A DNA stretch of 64,000 nucleotides from an uncultured Alphaproteobacteria bacterium (GCA_902619165.1 CACNDI010000004.1:118635-182634), one strand, 5' to 3'. Counted from the first letter of the stretch, positions 1-9,809 are shown. Numbers and translations: made by a program. Notes: generated by a model from the letters alone, not told the origin.

Positions 1-5
1 ACTTT

Positions 6-1682
6 TTAAAATAAGCCCTCAACATCGCCTTTTTTATTAAGCATTATCGCCTCCGCGCTAGGAACCTTTGGAAGTCCAGGCATAGTCATAATTTCTCCAC
101 AAATAACAACGATGAAACCAGCCCCTGCCGACAGTCTAACTTCTCTTATAGGTATCGCGTGCCCGTTTGGCGCACCCCTTCTGTTAGAATCTGTAGTAAA
201 GCTATATTGGGTTTTCGCCATACAAATAGGGAGATTACCATAACCATCATTTTCCCATAACTGTAGCTGATCCCTGATTGTCTTGTTAGCAAGAACTTCA
301 TCAGCCCTATATATTTTTTTTGCGATTCTTTCGATTTTTTCAATCAGAGGCAAATCGTCTTTGTATGTGTAAACGAATTTACTTTTGTTTTCTGCAATTT
401 CAACAACCTTATTTGCTAGAGCCAAGATTCCAGTAGAGCCTTCTGCCCAATGCTTACAGACGAAAGCTTCCGTACCCTTGTCAGCAACATACCGTCTGAG
501 TGCTTCAATCTCTGCATTTGTATCGCTAACAAAGTGGTTTATTGCAACAACAACTGGTATTCCAAATGATTTCACATTCTCAATATGTCTTCCAAGGTTT
601 GCACAACCCTGTTGTACGGCTTGAATATTTTCGGTACTAAGATCATTTTTGGAAACTATCCCTCCGTTCATTTTCATAGATCTGACTGTGGCAACTATTA
701 CGGCAGCATCGGGCTTTATTCCTGCTTTCCTACACTTTATGTTTACAAATTTTTCGGCGCCAAGGTCGGCTCCAAAACCAGCTTCTGTTACTACATAATT
801 AGCTATCTTTAAAGCGGTCTTTGTAGCGATAACAGAATTGCAACCGTGGGCTATGTTAGCAAAAGGCCCTCCATGGACAAATGCAGGATTATTTTCTAAT
901 GTTTGAACGATATTGGGTTGCATAGCTTGTTGTAAGAGTACCGTCATTGCGCCATCTGCTTTAATATCTTTACAAAAAACTGGAGATCTATCTTTTCTAT
1001 ATGCAACGATTATTTCACCTAATCTTTTTCTTAGATCTGCAAGATCATTAGCTAAGCATAAAATTGCCATTACTTCTGAGGCTACCGTGATATCAAATCC
1101 TGATTGCTTTGGATATCCATTCGCAACACCTCCCAGGCTTGTGACTACGTCTCTAAGAGCCCTATCATTCATATCTATTACTCGCCGCCAAACAACTCTT
1201 CGGAGGTCAATATTTTGCTCGTTACCCCAATATATATGGTTGTCTATCATTGCTGCTAAAAGGTTATGAGCGCTAGTAATTGCGTGAAAGTCTCCAGTGA
1301 AGTGCAAATTCATTTCTTCCATGGGCACAACTTGCGCTAGTCCTCCGCCAGCAGCTCCCCCTTTCATACCAAAGCAGGGACCCAATGATGCCTCTCTAAT
1401 GCAAACAGCTGCTCTTTTACCTAATGCGCAAAGCCCATCTCCGAGTCCTACCGTAGTGGTTGTTTTCCCTTCACCTGCAGGTGTTGGGTTTACCGCTGTT
1501 ACTAAAATCAGCTTGCCGTTTTGATTATTTTTTACTGATCTAATAAATTGATCTGATAGTTTTGCTTTATCATGCCCAAAGGGTATTAATTCTTCTTCTT
1601 CTATACCTAATTTTTTTGCTACTTCTTTTATAGGAAGTTTAGTTGCCTCTCTCGCGATTTCTATATCAGATTTGACTTTCAT
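6..1682 (-). CDS. fhs: Formate--tetrahydrofolate ligase
   Basis: Makes 10-formyl-THF from formate, ATP and THF in the cytoplasm. The 558-residue length is normal for the family. The P-loop-like segment [19 protein letters not shown] (about residues 67-85) and the following substrate-binding stretch [16 protein letters not shown] are intact. The ATG at 1682 follows a purine-rich GGGAG site. The gene begins 16 bp after the sarcosine oxidase gamma gene on the same strand, so it is probably the last gene of that operon. This fits the biology: sarcosine oxidase releases methylene-THF, and Fhs links the folate pool to formate. The stop lies six bases from the window edge, so the gene is complete. 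Confidence 0.97.
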   Translation of the reverse strand: MKVKSDIEIAREATKLPIKEVAKKLGIEEEELIPFGHDKAKLSDQFIRSVKNNQNGKLILVTAVNPTPAGEGKTTTTVGLGDGLCALGKRAAVCIREASLGPCFGMKGGAAGGGLAQVVPMEEMNLHFTGDFHAITSAHNLLAAMIDNHIYWGNEQNIDLRRVVWRRVIDMNDRALRDVVTSLGGVANGYPKQSGFDITVASEVMAILCLANDLADLRKRLGEIIVAYRKDRSPVFCKDIKADGAMTVLLQQAMQPNIVQTLENNPAFVHGGPFANIAHGCNSVIATKTALKIANYVVTEAGFGADLGAEKFVNIKCRKAGIKPDAAVIVATVRSMKMNGGIVSKNDLSTENIQAVQQGCANLGRHIENVKSFGIPVVVAINHFVSDTNAEIEALRRYVADKGTEAFVCKHWAEGSTGILALANKVVEIAENKSKFVYTYKDDLPLIEKIERIAKKIYRADEVLANKTIRDQLQLWENDGYGNLPICMAKTQYSFTTDSNRRGAPNGHAIPIREVRLSAGAGFIVVICGEIMTMPGLPKVPSAEAIMLNKKGDVEGLF

Positions 1683-1698
1683 TTCATCTCCCTTTTAT

Positions 1699-2259
1699 TT
1701 AAATATTTCTCGAAGATATTTCTATGGATTTAAGGAACGAACCAGAAGAAGAGCTTGGCGAGAACAAAATAAATTTTTTTTCTGTTTCTCTAAATATAAT
1801 CACATTTAAGTGATCCATAACAGTTCTTTTAACATCTCCAATAGCAAAAATTTTTGGAGACAAATTAAGGGGACAAATTCGTTCTAACATCTCAATGACT
1901 CTATCCCCATTAACTCTAACCCCACACCACCCTCCGGTTTGGTCAGTTATGTAAAAAGCTTTTTTTAACAATGGGACAGTTTTTTTTTCAAATGACGAAT
2001 ACGATGGATTACAAATAAAAAGTAAGTCAAGACCAATTCTAAAACCTAGAATACCACTTTTATTGATGATTGAATGTTCAATATTTGGCATTGGTTTCCC
2101 CAAGGATTTCTTGAAATTTAGGCTACATTTTCTTTGGCTATTTAACGGAATTGCAAGCGATATGAGGCTATCGAATTGATACTCGGCAATTTTTATTTTA
2201 TTTATGGTTCTGGAATAGCCATTTAGTGGCTTTTCTATTTTAAGCACTAGTTTAGCCAC
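1699..2259 (-). CDS. soxG: Sarcosine oxidase, gamma subunit
   Basis: Small subunit of the heterotetrameric sarcosine oxidase, which oxidatively demethylates sarcosine to glycine. The 186 residues match the family length, and the central segment around TDQTGGWCGVRVNG followed by RICPLNLS resembles the GcvT-like fold of gamma subunits. It overlaps the 3' end of the alpha gene by 8 bp, as expected for coupled translation in a soxBDAG operon. Sequence divergence is high, as is usual for this subunit, so the assignment rests largely on position and length. Confidence 0.85.
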   Translation of the reverse strand: MAKLVLKIEKPLNGYSRTINKIKIAEYQFDSLISLAIPLNSQRKCSLNFKKSLGKPMPNIEHSIINKSGILGFRIGLDLLFICNPSYSSFEKKTVPLLKKAFYITDQTGGWCGVRVNGDRVIEMLERICPLNLSPKIFAIGDVKRTVMDHLNVIIFRETEKKFILFSPSSSSGSFLKSIEISSRNI

Positions 2260-5188
2260 GTTGTTTGACTCCTTCCGGATCTACAAAGTGGGGCGAAACA
2301 ATCTCTACTTCGGTTGTTTTGTTTTGAATTAGATTTACAGCAAGCACCTTCTCACCAATTCTTGTTTTACCGCGTTCAATAAATCCTAAACCTATGTAGT
2401 GACCAAGAGTTGGAGAGAACGCCACTGAAGATAACCAACCTTCATCATTTTCCATTGTGGGGGTTTTGCCTGCTGAAATCAGATGTGATCCAGCTTCAAG
2501 TTTTTGGCTATGATTAACAGGCTTAAAGCCAGACATCGTTACGATATTAGATCCATTGAAGCCTTCTCTCTCGGATAGTATATTTCCTATGCTGTCTGTT
2601 TTTTTTGATATCATACTTGATAAGCCAAGGTTCTGCGCGGTAGTATGGCCATTTATTTCATTACCAGCAGCATGGCCTTTTTCTATCCGCATAACTCCTA
2701 ATGCTTCAGTTCCATAGGGAACGACGTTGAACTCTTTACCCGCTGAAAGAAGGGCATCAAATAAAGAATTTCCATATTGTGTAGGAACGGCAATTTCATA
2801 AGCTAATTCCCCGGAGAAGGAAATTCGAAAAAGCCTTGCCATAACACCGCCGCAGATGGAGAGCTCACTACAAGCCATGAATGGAAAATTTTCATTAGTT
2901 ATATCTTTTGGTTTATCGACAATCTTTTGCAATAATCTGCGGGAGTTTGGTCCAGCGACCGAATACTGGGCCCAAGAATCTGTAGTAGAAATCAAATGAA
3001 CATCTAGATTTGGAAGGAGACACTGTCGAACAAATTCCAAATTTCTAAAAACTAAAGCGGCATTAGCAGTCGTAGTTGTCATTATAAAATGATTTTCACC
3101 TAACCTTGCAGTAGTCCCATCATCATATGCAACGCCATCTTCTCTTAACATTAATCCGTAACGTACTCTATTGATAGGTAACTTAGCAAAGGCATTTGTG
3201 TATACAAAATTTAAAAACTCTGAGCAGTCTTTCCCTTGAATATCGATTTTTCCAAGTGTAGTTACATCGCAAATTCCAACAGAATTTCTTGTCTGTAAAA
3301 CCTCTCTATCAACACTTTGTCGCCAAAATGTTTCGCCCTCCTCTGGAAACCATTGAGCTCGTAACCAGTTGCCTGTCTCTACAAAAACTGCATTTCGTTT
3401 GGAGGCTACATTGTGTGATGGGGTTAACCTTGTTGGTCTAAAATCCTTTCCCCTGGAACGTCCAGCAAAAGCCGATATAGCTACAGGTACATAAGGTGGT
3501 CTAAAAATAGTAGTGCCTACTTCAGAAATATTCGTTCCCTTCAATTTAGCCATAGACGCTAACCCAAGGATATTAGATGTTTTCCCCTGATCGGTTGCCA
3601 TACCCAACGTGGAGTATCGCTTTAAATGTTCCACACTTTTAAAACCCTCTCTGAAACTTAACTCTATATCTTTTTGGGTAACATCGTTTTGCAAATCTAT
3701 AAAGGAGTTAGAGGGATTTGAGCTACTAACAAGATCAAGTGAGCAGCTATACGGCTCTTTCGAGCTAGTTAGTGTGATGCGGTTAGGCATGCTCAAACCA
3801 ATTTTTTTAATCAAAGATAAAATAACTCTATTTGTATCTGAAATGATATTTTGGATTTCAAATATTCCTCTCGCGGCGCCCACGGGAATTATTTTGTCTT
3901 TTTGCGCATTATCAACCGATAGAAAGTTTTTGTAAATATTATCCCAAACGGGTTTACCTCGCTTGTGGCATGTCAAATGAATGTTGGAACTCCACCCTCC
4001 TGATACTGCAAGACAGTCAACATTCAATTTTGATCCTGAACTTAACTTAATGGCTCTAATACCTTTTCTTCCATATGTTTTTATAATTGTTTGTCCTAGG
4101 TAAGATGGAATGCTAGAAGACAGCGCTTCAATATCTTTCCGAGTGTCAATCACTGCCTTAATTTCAATCCCCATATTTTTAAGATCATCAGCTGTCTTCC
4201 AACCATCATCATTATTTGTGTATATTGCAATTTTTTGACCGTAGTGGGCACCAAACCTATTCGCATAAGTTCTTACCGATCCTGCAAGCATTATACCAGG
4301 TCTATCGTTTTGAGGAAATGCAATAGAGCGCTCAATAGCTCCAGACGCTAAGATGCAGTGTTTGGTATATATCTTCCAATTTATCTGTCTTGGCTTGGTA
4401 CTTTTTTTTGATATATGGTCCGTCTTTTTCTCAATAGCTGTGAATATACCATGATCAAAAGCAGCAAAGACCGTGGTTCTATTTAAGATTCGAACATTTT
4501 TTAAACTGTTCAATTTTTTTACTGCTTGACCAATCCAAATTGAAGATTGTTTGCCATTAATGCCTAACCTTTCTGAATTGAGTCTTCCACCCAAAATAAA
4601 ATCTTCTTCGATAATTAAAACTTCACTCCCTGTTTCTGCCAAGAGAAGGGCAGACATTAACCCTGAGATACCAGATCCAATTATTAGAAAGTCACAATGG
4701 AGATACCCCTTGTCATACTGTGACGGATCCGCCTTTAGTGATAATTTCCCTAAACCTGCGGCTCTTCTAATAATTGGTTCGTATAATTTTTCCCAAAATC
4801 TTCTAGGCCACATAAACGTCTTGTAATAGAAACCTGCACCTATGAAATTTTTTAGTAAATCGTTAATTGCCATTAAGTCAAAATTAATTGACCCTAAAAA
4901 ATTTTGGCTCGAGCCTTTAAGACCATCAAATAACTCTACGTTAGTAGCTTTGGTATTTGGTTCTTTATATGGGCCATCTCCAAGCTCTATCAATGCATTT
5001 GGTTCTTCAGATCCGGCGCTAAAAATACCTCTTGGACGATGATATTTGAAAGATCTTCCAACAATTTTAACGTTGTTGGCAATCAGTGCAGAAGCTAACG
5101 TATCACCCTCATAGCCGAAATATTTTTTCCCATTAAAAGTAAAAGATAGTTTTTGTTTATTTGTTATTGGATGTGAACTATTTCGCAT
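2252..5188 (-). CDS. soxA: Sarcosine oxidase, alpha subunit
   Basis: Large subunit (978 residues, normal length). Domain order fits the family: an N-terminal ferredoxin-like fold with YEGDTLASALIANN (about 24-37), a dinucleotide-binding domain with IIGSGISGLMSALLLAETG near 170, a FAD/NAD oxidoreductase core with NDRPGIMLAG, and a C-terminal GcvT-like aminomethyltransferase domain from about 600 that would transfer the methylene group to THF. It overlaps the delta gene upstream by 11 bp and the gamma gene downstream by 8 bp. This soxA is unrelated to the SoxA cytochrome of thiosulfate oxidation, which this window lacks. Confidence 0.95.
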   Translation of the reverse strand: MRNSSHPITNKQKLSFTFNGKKYFGYEGDTLASALIANNVKIVGRSFKYHRPRGIFSAGSEEPNALIELGDGPYKEPNTKATNVELFDGLKGSSQNFLGSINFDLMAINDLLKNFIGAGFYYKTFMWPRRFWEKLYEPIIRRAAGLGKLSLKADPSQYDKGYLHCDFLIIGSGISGLMSALLLAETGSEVLIIEEDFILGGRLNSERLGINGKQSSIWIGQAVKKLNSLKNVRILNRTTVFAAFDHGIFTAIEKKTDHISKKSTKPRQINWKIYTKHCILASGAIERSIAFPQNDRPGIMLAGSVRTYANRFGAHYGQKIAIYTNNDDGWKTADDLKNMGIEIKAVIDTRKDIEALSSSIPSYLGQTIIKTYGRKGIRAIKLSSGSKLNVDCLAVSGGWSSNIHLTCHKRGKPVWDNIYKNFLSVDNAQKDKIIPVGAARGIFEIQNIISDTNRVILSLIKKIGLSMPNRITLTSSKEPYSCSLDLVSSSNPSNSFIDLQNDVTQKDIELSFREGFKSVEHLKRYSTLGMATDQGKTSNILGLASMAKLKGTNISEVGTTIFRPPYVPVAISAFAGRSRGKDFRPTRLTPSHNVASKRNAVFVETGNWLRAQWFPEEGETFWRQSVDREVLQTRNSVGICDVTTLGKIDIQGKDCSEFLNFVYTNAFAKLPINRVRYGLMLREDGVAYDDGTTARLGENHFIMTTTTANAALVFRNLEFVRQCLLPNLDVHLISTTDSWAQYSVAGPNSRRLLQKIVDKPKDITNENFPFMACSELSICGGVMARLFRISFSGELAYEIAVPTQYGNSLFDALLSAGKEFNVVPYGTEALGVMRIEKGHAAGNEINGHTTAQNLGLSSMISKKTDSIGNILSEREGFNGSNIVTMSGFKPVNHSQKLEAGSHLISAGKTPTMENDEGWLSSVAFSPTLGHYIGLGFIERGKTRIGEKVLAVNLIQNKTTEVEIVSPHFVDPEGVKQRG

Positions 5189-5462
5189 TTGCTTTTCTTT
5201 TAAGATATCGAGCTAGCTCAACTTTTAAAATTTCATGGGTTACGGTATTTCTTGTTACCACGAGCCAAGATCTATCACCTTGCTCATGGTACCAGAGCTC
5301 TTTGTGTAGCCCCGCAGGATTTTTTCGTAAATAGCCATAATCTATAAATTTAGTTTTAGAATTTTTACTCTTCCAATTTGGTCTATTAAGTAACTTCGCA
5401 TCACCCATATAAATGAATTCGGATGAATCCCTAAGGCCTAGTAATGGATGGTCAATAAGCAT
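5178..5462 (-). CDS. soxD: Sarcosine oxidase, delta subunit (zinc-site variant)
   Basis: A 94-residue delta subunit between the beta and alpha genes. The family signature is recognisable: a GLRDSSEFIYMGD segment, then YLRKNPAGLHKELWYHEQGDRSWL and NTVTHEI. The zinc ligands of classical delta subunits appear to be lost. The usual N-terminal CPxCG motif reads DHPLLG here, and the cysteine expected after the W-x-H segment is also absent. The protein contains no cysteine at all. Spacing to the beta gene (14 bp) and overlap with alpha place it in the operon. This is sarcosine oxidase SoxD, not the sulfur-oxidation cytochrome of the same name. Confidence 0.9.
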   Translation of the reverse strand: MLIDHPLLGLRDSSEFIYMGDAKLLNRPNWKSKNSKTKFIDYGYLRKNPAGLHKELWYHEQGDRSWLVVTRNTVTHEILKVELARYLKRKANAK

Positions 5463-5476
5463 TTTTTATCCTCATT

Positions 5477-6727
5477 TTAATGCAAGTTGGGTTGGTTGCC
5501 TTGGCCTTTTTCGTCTATCAACCTACCTTTTTCAAACCTGTTGAACAAAAAATCTTTGGCATTATGATGTGATTTTCCAGTTGCCAATAGATGTGCATAG
5601 CAAAAGCCACTTGCTGGAGTTGCTTTGAATCCTCCATAGCACCAGCCACCATTAAAATATAAGTTTTTTATGTTTGTTTTATCAATAATTGGGGATCCAT
5701 CCATTGACATATCCATTATCCCCCCCCAAGTCCTAAGAAGCCTAGCGCGTCCTATCATTGGCATCAGAGCCACTCCTCCTTCACACACATCTTCTATTAC
5801 CGGTAGGTTTCCTCTCTGTGCGTAGGAGTTATAGCCATCAATGTCACCTCCAAAAACTAATCCGCCCTTATTAGATTGGCTCACATAAAAATGACCAGCT
5901 CCAAAAGTTATTACTCCGGGAATTACAGGTTTCAAGCCTTCCGATACAAAAGCTTGCAAAACATGACTTTCTATGGGTAGGTTTATTCCAATCTTGCCCA
6001 TTACTTGACTTGATGATCCAGCAACACAGACTCCAACCTTTTTACTTTTAATTACTCCTTTTGTAGTTTCAACTCCATAGCAGCGTCCATTTTTGACTAA
6101 GAAATTAATTGCCTCACAATTTTCTATTATATCAACACCACGCGAATCCGCCTCTTTAGCATAACCCCATGCTACTGCATCATGCCTTACCGTTCCTCCT
6201 CTTGGTTGCCATAAACCACCCTTAATAGGAAACCTTGAATTCTGAAAGTCTAGAAAAGGGACCAGCTTTTTTAGAGCGTCTACCCCCAATAGTGAGGCAT
6301 CGGCCCCTGACATAAGCATCGCATTCCCACGCCTTACAAAAGCATCTCGTTGACCATCTGAATGAAAAATATTTAGAACGCCTCTCTGACTTACCATTGA
6401 ATTGTAGTTTAACTCTTGCTCTAAATTTTCCCAAAGTTTTAGAGAGAACTCATAAAAAGGTTGGTTTTGAGGCAATAAGTAGTTGGATCTTATAATGGTA
6501 GTGTTCCTACCTATGTTTCCAGATCCAAGCCAGCCTTTTTCAACAACTGCTATACTAGTAATATTAAATTTCTCTGCGAGATAATAGGCCGTAGCTAAGC
6601 CGTGCCCACCTCCACCAACGATTATTATGTCATAATTTTTTTTGGGATCAGGTTTTCTCCACATGGGTTTCCAACCGGTATTACCCTTTAATCCCTCCCA
6701 TAATACTTTAAACCCAGAATATTTCAT
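5477..6727 (-). CDS. soxB: Sarcosine oxidase, beta subunit
   Basis: Catalytic FAD subunit (416 residues) of heterotetrameric sarcosine oxidase. It shows the dinucleotide-binding motif IIIVGGGGHGLATAYYLAE (about 34-52), the GSGNIGRNTTIIRSNY segment, the HDAVAWGYA segment, a SHVLQAFVSE stretch that aligns with the region carrying the covalent-flavin histidine, and the C-terminal GGWCYGGFKATPASG flavin-binding loop. It is the first gene of a minus-strand operon (beta, delta, alpha, gamma, fhs). The 150 bp upstream separate it from the divergent amidotransferase and must carry the operon promoter, though no clear -35/-10 was seen. Confidence 0.95.
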   Translation of the reverse strand: MKYSGFKVLWEGLKGNTGWKPMWRKPDPKKNYDIIIVGGGGHGLATAYYLAEKFNITSIAVVEKGWLGSGNIGRNTTIIRSNYLLPQNQPFYEFSLKLWENLEQELNYNSMVSQRGVLNIFHSDGQRDAFVRRGNAMLMSGADASLLGVDALKKLVPFLDFQNSRFPIKGGLWQPRGGTVRHDAVAWGYAKEADSRGVDIIENCEAINFLVKNGRCYGVETTKGVIKSKKVGVCVAGSSSQVMGKIGINLPIESHVLQAFVSEGLKPVIPGVITFGAGHFYVSQSNKGGLVFGGDIDGYNSYAQRGNLPVIEDVCEGGVALMPMIGRARLLRTWGGIMDMSMDGSPIIDKTNIKNLYFNGGWCYGGFKATPASGFCYAHLLATGKSHHNAKDFLFNRFEKGRLIDEKGQGNQPNLH

Positions 6728-6877
6728 CGTGTTACAATTTTTGTTAAGTTTAAAATAACTTTATATATTATGTCGTCATAGTCTAGGTCTATTAGATAGA
6801 GTTTCAGAAAATGTTGTTCAGGACAAATAAAACCTCTCCAACTTTGATTTTCAAAACTATATTTAACATCAAATGAA

Positions 6878-7625
6878 ATGAAAAATAAAGAAAGTAAGAA
6901 AAATTAAGATTCTTGTAATAAACCATGTCCCTGAGGTCGATCTTGGATCCTATGAGGAATTTATTAGTTCTGATAGACACTCCTTTGAACGATTTTATTT
7001 TTCTTCATTGGAAAAACCACCTTCTGTCGACAACTATGATGCTTTGTGGGTTATGGGAGGTCCCATGAATGTTTGGGAAGAAAATAAATACCCTTGGTTA
7101 GCGCAAGAAAAGTCATTTATTAAGAATTGGGTTTTGAATCTGGAAAAACCATTCTTTGGGATTTGTTTAGGGCATCAATTACTTGGTGATGCCTTAGGTG
7201 CCCCAGTAGTCAAATCACAAATTCCGGAGATCGGATTTAAGGAGATTTCAGTGAATCGGAAATTACCTTCAAATAGTTTATTTAGGAACTTTCCTGAAGA
7301 CATGCGTGTTTTGCAAGGCCACTCAGCTGAAATATCCAATTTTTCAAAAAAAAGTGTATCAGTGCTGGCTTCTTCAGACAATTGTTCAATTCAAGCACTT
7401 TCGTATTTAAATCACGCGTTTTCTGTACAGTTTCACCCAGAAGTTTATGATCATACGATTCAAAAATGGATAACCATTCCAAAAATAAAACAAGATTTTC
7501 ACGACGCTGTTGGTCCAAACGGAATTGAAGAAATAATTAAGTATCAACAAAAAAATAGGCGATCACTTATTAATGGAGCCAAGCTTATTTATAAAAACTG
7601 GCTGAACCTTATTGAAAAAAATTGA
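6878..7625 (+). CDS. Class I glutamine amidotransferase (GMP-synthase-like), start apparently frameshifted
   Basis: A stand-alone class I glutamine amidotransferase domain. It has the nucleophile elbow FFGICLGHQLLG and the catalytic His/Glu pair in SVQFHPEVYDH. Coding-quality sequence (ILVINHVPEVDLGSYEEF) extends upstream of the first legal start codon in frame (TTG at 7008) to about 6885, with no ATG, GTG or TTG. An ATG at 6878 opens MKNKESKKN in another frame and stops at once. Removing one A from the A-run at 6899-6903 would join the two into a normal N-terminus. So the gene carries either a real or a sequencing frameshift, or a rare start codon. The substrate is unknown. It is divergent from the sarcosine oxidase operon. 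Confidence 0.75.
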
Positions 7626-7633
7626 TTTGCTTA

Positions 7634-8023
7634 CTATTCGAGCGATTTATACACACTTAATTCAAGCCATAACTTTTCTGCAAGCTCATTTGCATCCCCA
7701 ATTCTCAATGATAGGCCTCTTGTAATCGCAACTAAGACAGGGTCGGCCTCATCTAGCTTTTTTTGGAGATTAGCCCAGTCAATTTCATATACAACACAGT
7801 CAGTTTTTGCCTTAGCCGTTACTGTTCGGGGAGAATTGATTACTCTACCTACTTCACCAAAAATTTCTCCTGGTCCGAGGTTTCCAAGCTCGAGTCCGTG
7901 TTTGGACCTTATACTTATATGCCCACTGTGAATTAGATAAACGTTTTTTGCCTCATCTCCAATAGAATAGATTAGATCTCCCTCGTTAAATTTTAGCTGC
8001 TTATGTTTAAATTTAGGTAACAC
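7634..8023 (-). CDS. Stand-alone cyclic-nucleotide-binding domain protein
   Basis: A 129-residue protein made of one cNMP-binding (Crp-type) beta-roll. The phosphate-binding cassette is intact: GEIFGEVGRVINSPRTVTAKA at about residues 52-72, with the Gly-Glu pair and the Arg that hold the cyclic phosphate. There is no helix-turn-helix, kinase or channel domain, so its output must be a protein partner or allostery. It lies 9 bp downstream of a gene encoding a class III cyclase on the same strand, which suggests a source-and-sensor pair. The function of the pair is unknown. Confidence 0.85.
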   Translation of the reverse strand: MLPKFKHKQLKFNEGDLIYSIGDEAKNVYLIHSGHISIRSKHGLELGNLGPGEIFGEVGRVINSPRTVTAKAKTDCVVYEIDWANLQKKLDEADPVLVAITRGLSLRIGDANELAEKLWLELSVYKSLE

Positions 8024-8032
8024 TGTTTCTCT

Positions 8033-9358
8033 CTATTGATGGTTTTCAACTTCGAATAATTCCCAATCACCTTCAAGGCCTTTCAAAGAATAGTTCCCCA
8101 TCGATGTAACAGAGAATTTTGTTCGCCCCAATAGATCTTTTAAATTTTTAGTGATTAGAACTGTATTACTTTGACATTTTTCTAAAGCTCTTGCTGCAAT
8201 ATTAACAGCTATCCCAGTTATGTCATCATTCCTCCATACTACTTCACCGACATGCAAGCTACATCTAATTTTCAATTCAATTTCATTTAATTTTTCAATG
8301 CTAGACATTGCACTTTCAATAGATCTTGCAGGTCCGTCAAAAACTGCTAATACACCATCGCCTGTGTTTTTCACCAATTTGCCATTAAAGCTTTCAATAG
8401 TATTTTTCATTATTTCATCGTGTTTATTCATTTTTTCTGACCATTGTTTATCACCCATTTCAGTCATCTGTTTGGTTGAGTTCTCTATATCAGTAAATAG
8501 GATAGTGGCTAGATTTCTATCAGCTTTTTTTAAATCACTGCCTGTTTCGGAAAAAAATAATGTCAAATCCTTTACAATATTTTCTCTTTCTTCATACCAA
8601 GGTAGATGTCCTCCAATTGGATACTCAATGTACTTTGCACCTGGAATATTATCTGCTAAAAATCTTCCATTAAGTTTTGAAATAGTAGCATCATCTCTGG
8701 AATGCAGCACAAGAACTGGCAAATTAATATCAGGTAAAGTGGTCCTTACATCGATCTTAGAAAGTAGTTCTAAAATACTTTGGAGTGTTTTAGGGTTGCA
8801 GACCATTCTTTCTAATTTTGCAAGAAACCCTTTTTTTTCTGGCATTTTTTGTGGACAAAAATAATAGCCAGAATTACCAGACCCCCAATTCGATAACATA
8901 TTCTTTACCATTACCTCGTACTCAGGTACAAATTTATAGTCGTCTGCTTTAGTAAATTTGGCGGTACCTCCAAATACTGCGACAGATTTCACTTTATTGG
9001 TGTAAGTAGCTGCGTATACTAATGATATTGCAGCGCCTTCGGATAGTCCAAAAAGAAAAAATTGATCCAAATTTTCTGCTGTTACTATGGCAGAAATATC
9101 ATCCATTCTTTCCTCTAGATTTGGTGCTGACGCGTCTCTATCTGATAATCCTTGGCCTCTCTTATCGAAAATAATAAGCCTGAAGGACTTACTTAATTTT
9201 CTAATCCAAGCAAGGTACTCGCTATCTTCGAGGCCAGCCTCTAGATGAGAGATCATTCCTGGTACATACACAAGTGTATCTTCAGATGAGCCCCAAATTT
9301 GGTAGGCAATAGTGAGCCCGCCGGACTCAGTATATCTTAAGACGTATTCCTCTTCCAT
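8033..9358 (-). CDS. Alpha/beta-hydrolase fused to class III adenylate/guanylate cyclase
   Basis: Two domains in 441 residues. The first 270 residues are an alpha/beta-hydrolase with nucleophile elbow GLSEGAA, an Asp in LHSRDDATIS and a His in YPIGGHLPWY. From about 283 comes a class III cyclase catalytic domain with both metal aspartates (LFTDIENS and KNTGDGVLAVF), the adenine-selecting Lys before the second one, and the transition-state Asn/Arg pair in GIAVNIAARALE. All catalytic residues are present, so it should make cAMP. The hydrolase domain may act as a ligand sensor or a separate esterase. It is co-transcribed with a cNMP-binding protein. Confidence 0.9.
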   Translation of the reverse strand: MEEEYVLRYTESGGLTIAYQIWGSSEDTLVYVPGMISHLEAGLEDSEYLAWIRKLSKSFRLIIFDKRGQGLSDRDASAPNLEERMDDISAIVTAENLDQFFLFGLSEGAAISLVYAATYTNKVKSVAVFGGTAKFTKADDYKFVPEYEVMVKNMLSNWGSGNSGYYFCPQKMPEKKGFLAKLERMVCNPKTLQSILELLSKIDVRTTLPDINLPVLVLHSRDDATISKLNGRFLADNIPGAKYIEYPIGGHLPWYEERENIVKDLTLFFSETGSDLKKADRNLATILFTDIENSTKQMTEMGDKQWSEKMNKHDEIMKNTIESFNGKLVKNTGDGVLAVFDGPARSIESAMSSIEKLNEIELKIRCSLHVGEVVWRNDDITGIAVNIAARALEKCQSNTVLITKNLKDLLGRTKFSVTSMGNYSLKGLEGDWELFEVENHQ

Positions 9359-9518
9359 GGACTACATGATACAGAAAATCATGATAAGTGATATAGCTAA
9401 ACCAATTTCTTTTAAATTATTTGTTGAAATACGTGTGGTATTTTTCTAAAACAAGTAAAGGGGGATGTTGTTGTAAACAATTTTATTACAATGGAGGCCT
9501 CTACTGACTCTCTACGCA

Positions 9519-9809
9519 TTGCTAGGATATGCTTTGGTTGCCTTGGTAGTGACTTTATTTATTAGGCCGTTTCTTAACATAGAGCGCTCTATATTTGCTT
9601 ATTTTGCTCCCTTCGGATTGGTTTACATCGTGCTTATGTTTTTTGCACCGACGGATAATTTTTCGGTGGGTTGGCACAGGTATATTGGAATAACATTAGG
9701 TGCAATATTGCTTTTGCTTTTCTACTTCAAGGTTAGAAGTTATGTAAATAAAAAAAGGTATGAAGAGGAACTGGCAAGGGCTGCAATGGAGGAGGCTGAA
9801 AACTCCTGA
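9519..9809 (+). CDS. Small membrane protein of unknown function upstream of the Calvin operon
   Basis: About 96 residues with three likely membrane segments (GYALVALVVTLFI; IFAYFAPFGLVYIVLMFF; YIGITLGAILLLLFYF) and a charged C-terminal tail KKRYEEELARAAMEEAE. The start is uncertain. The frame is open from 9477 with no ATG, and TTG at 9519 is the first usable codon. ATGs at 9465 and 9491 lie in other frames. The gene ends 30 bp before the fructose-bisphosphatase gene on the same strand, so it may lead the cbb operon. I do not recognise the family. Confidence 0.6.
   Translation: MLGYALVALVVTLFIRPFLNIERSIFAYFAPFGLVYIVLMFFAPTDNFSVGWHRYIGITLGAILLLLFYFKVRSYVNKKRYEEELARAAMEEAENS

Noticed and set aside
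913..1269. A 118-codon frame opposite formate-THF ligase
   Set aside because: It is antisense to a well-conserved gene and mirrors its codon pattern.
2252..5462. soxA/soxD here as the missing sulfur-oxidation genes
   Set aside because: These are the same symbols for sarcosine oxidase subunits. They have flavin and folate domains and no heme motif.
8220..8864. A 214-codon frame opposite the hydrolase-cyclase gene
   Set aside because: It is antisense to clear catalytic motifs and low in complexity (Ser/Phe/Leu rich), a shadow of the real gene.
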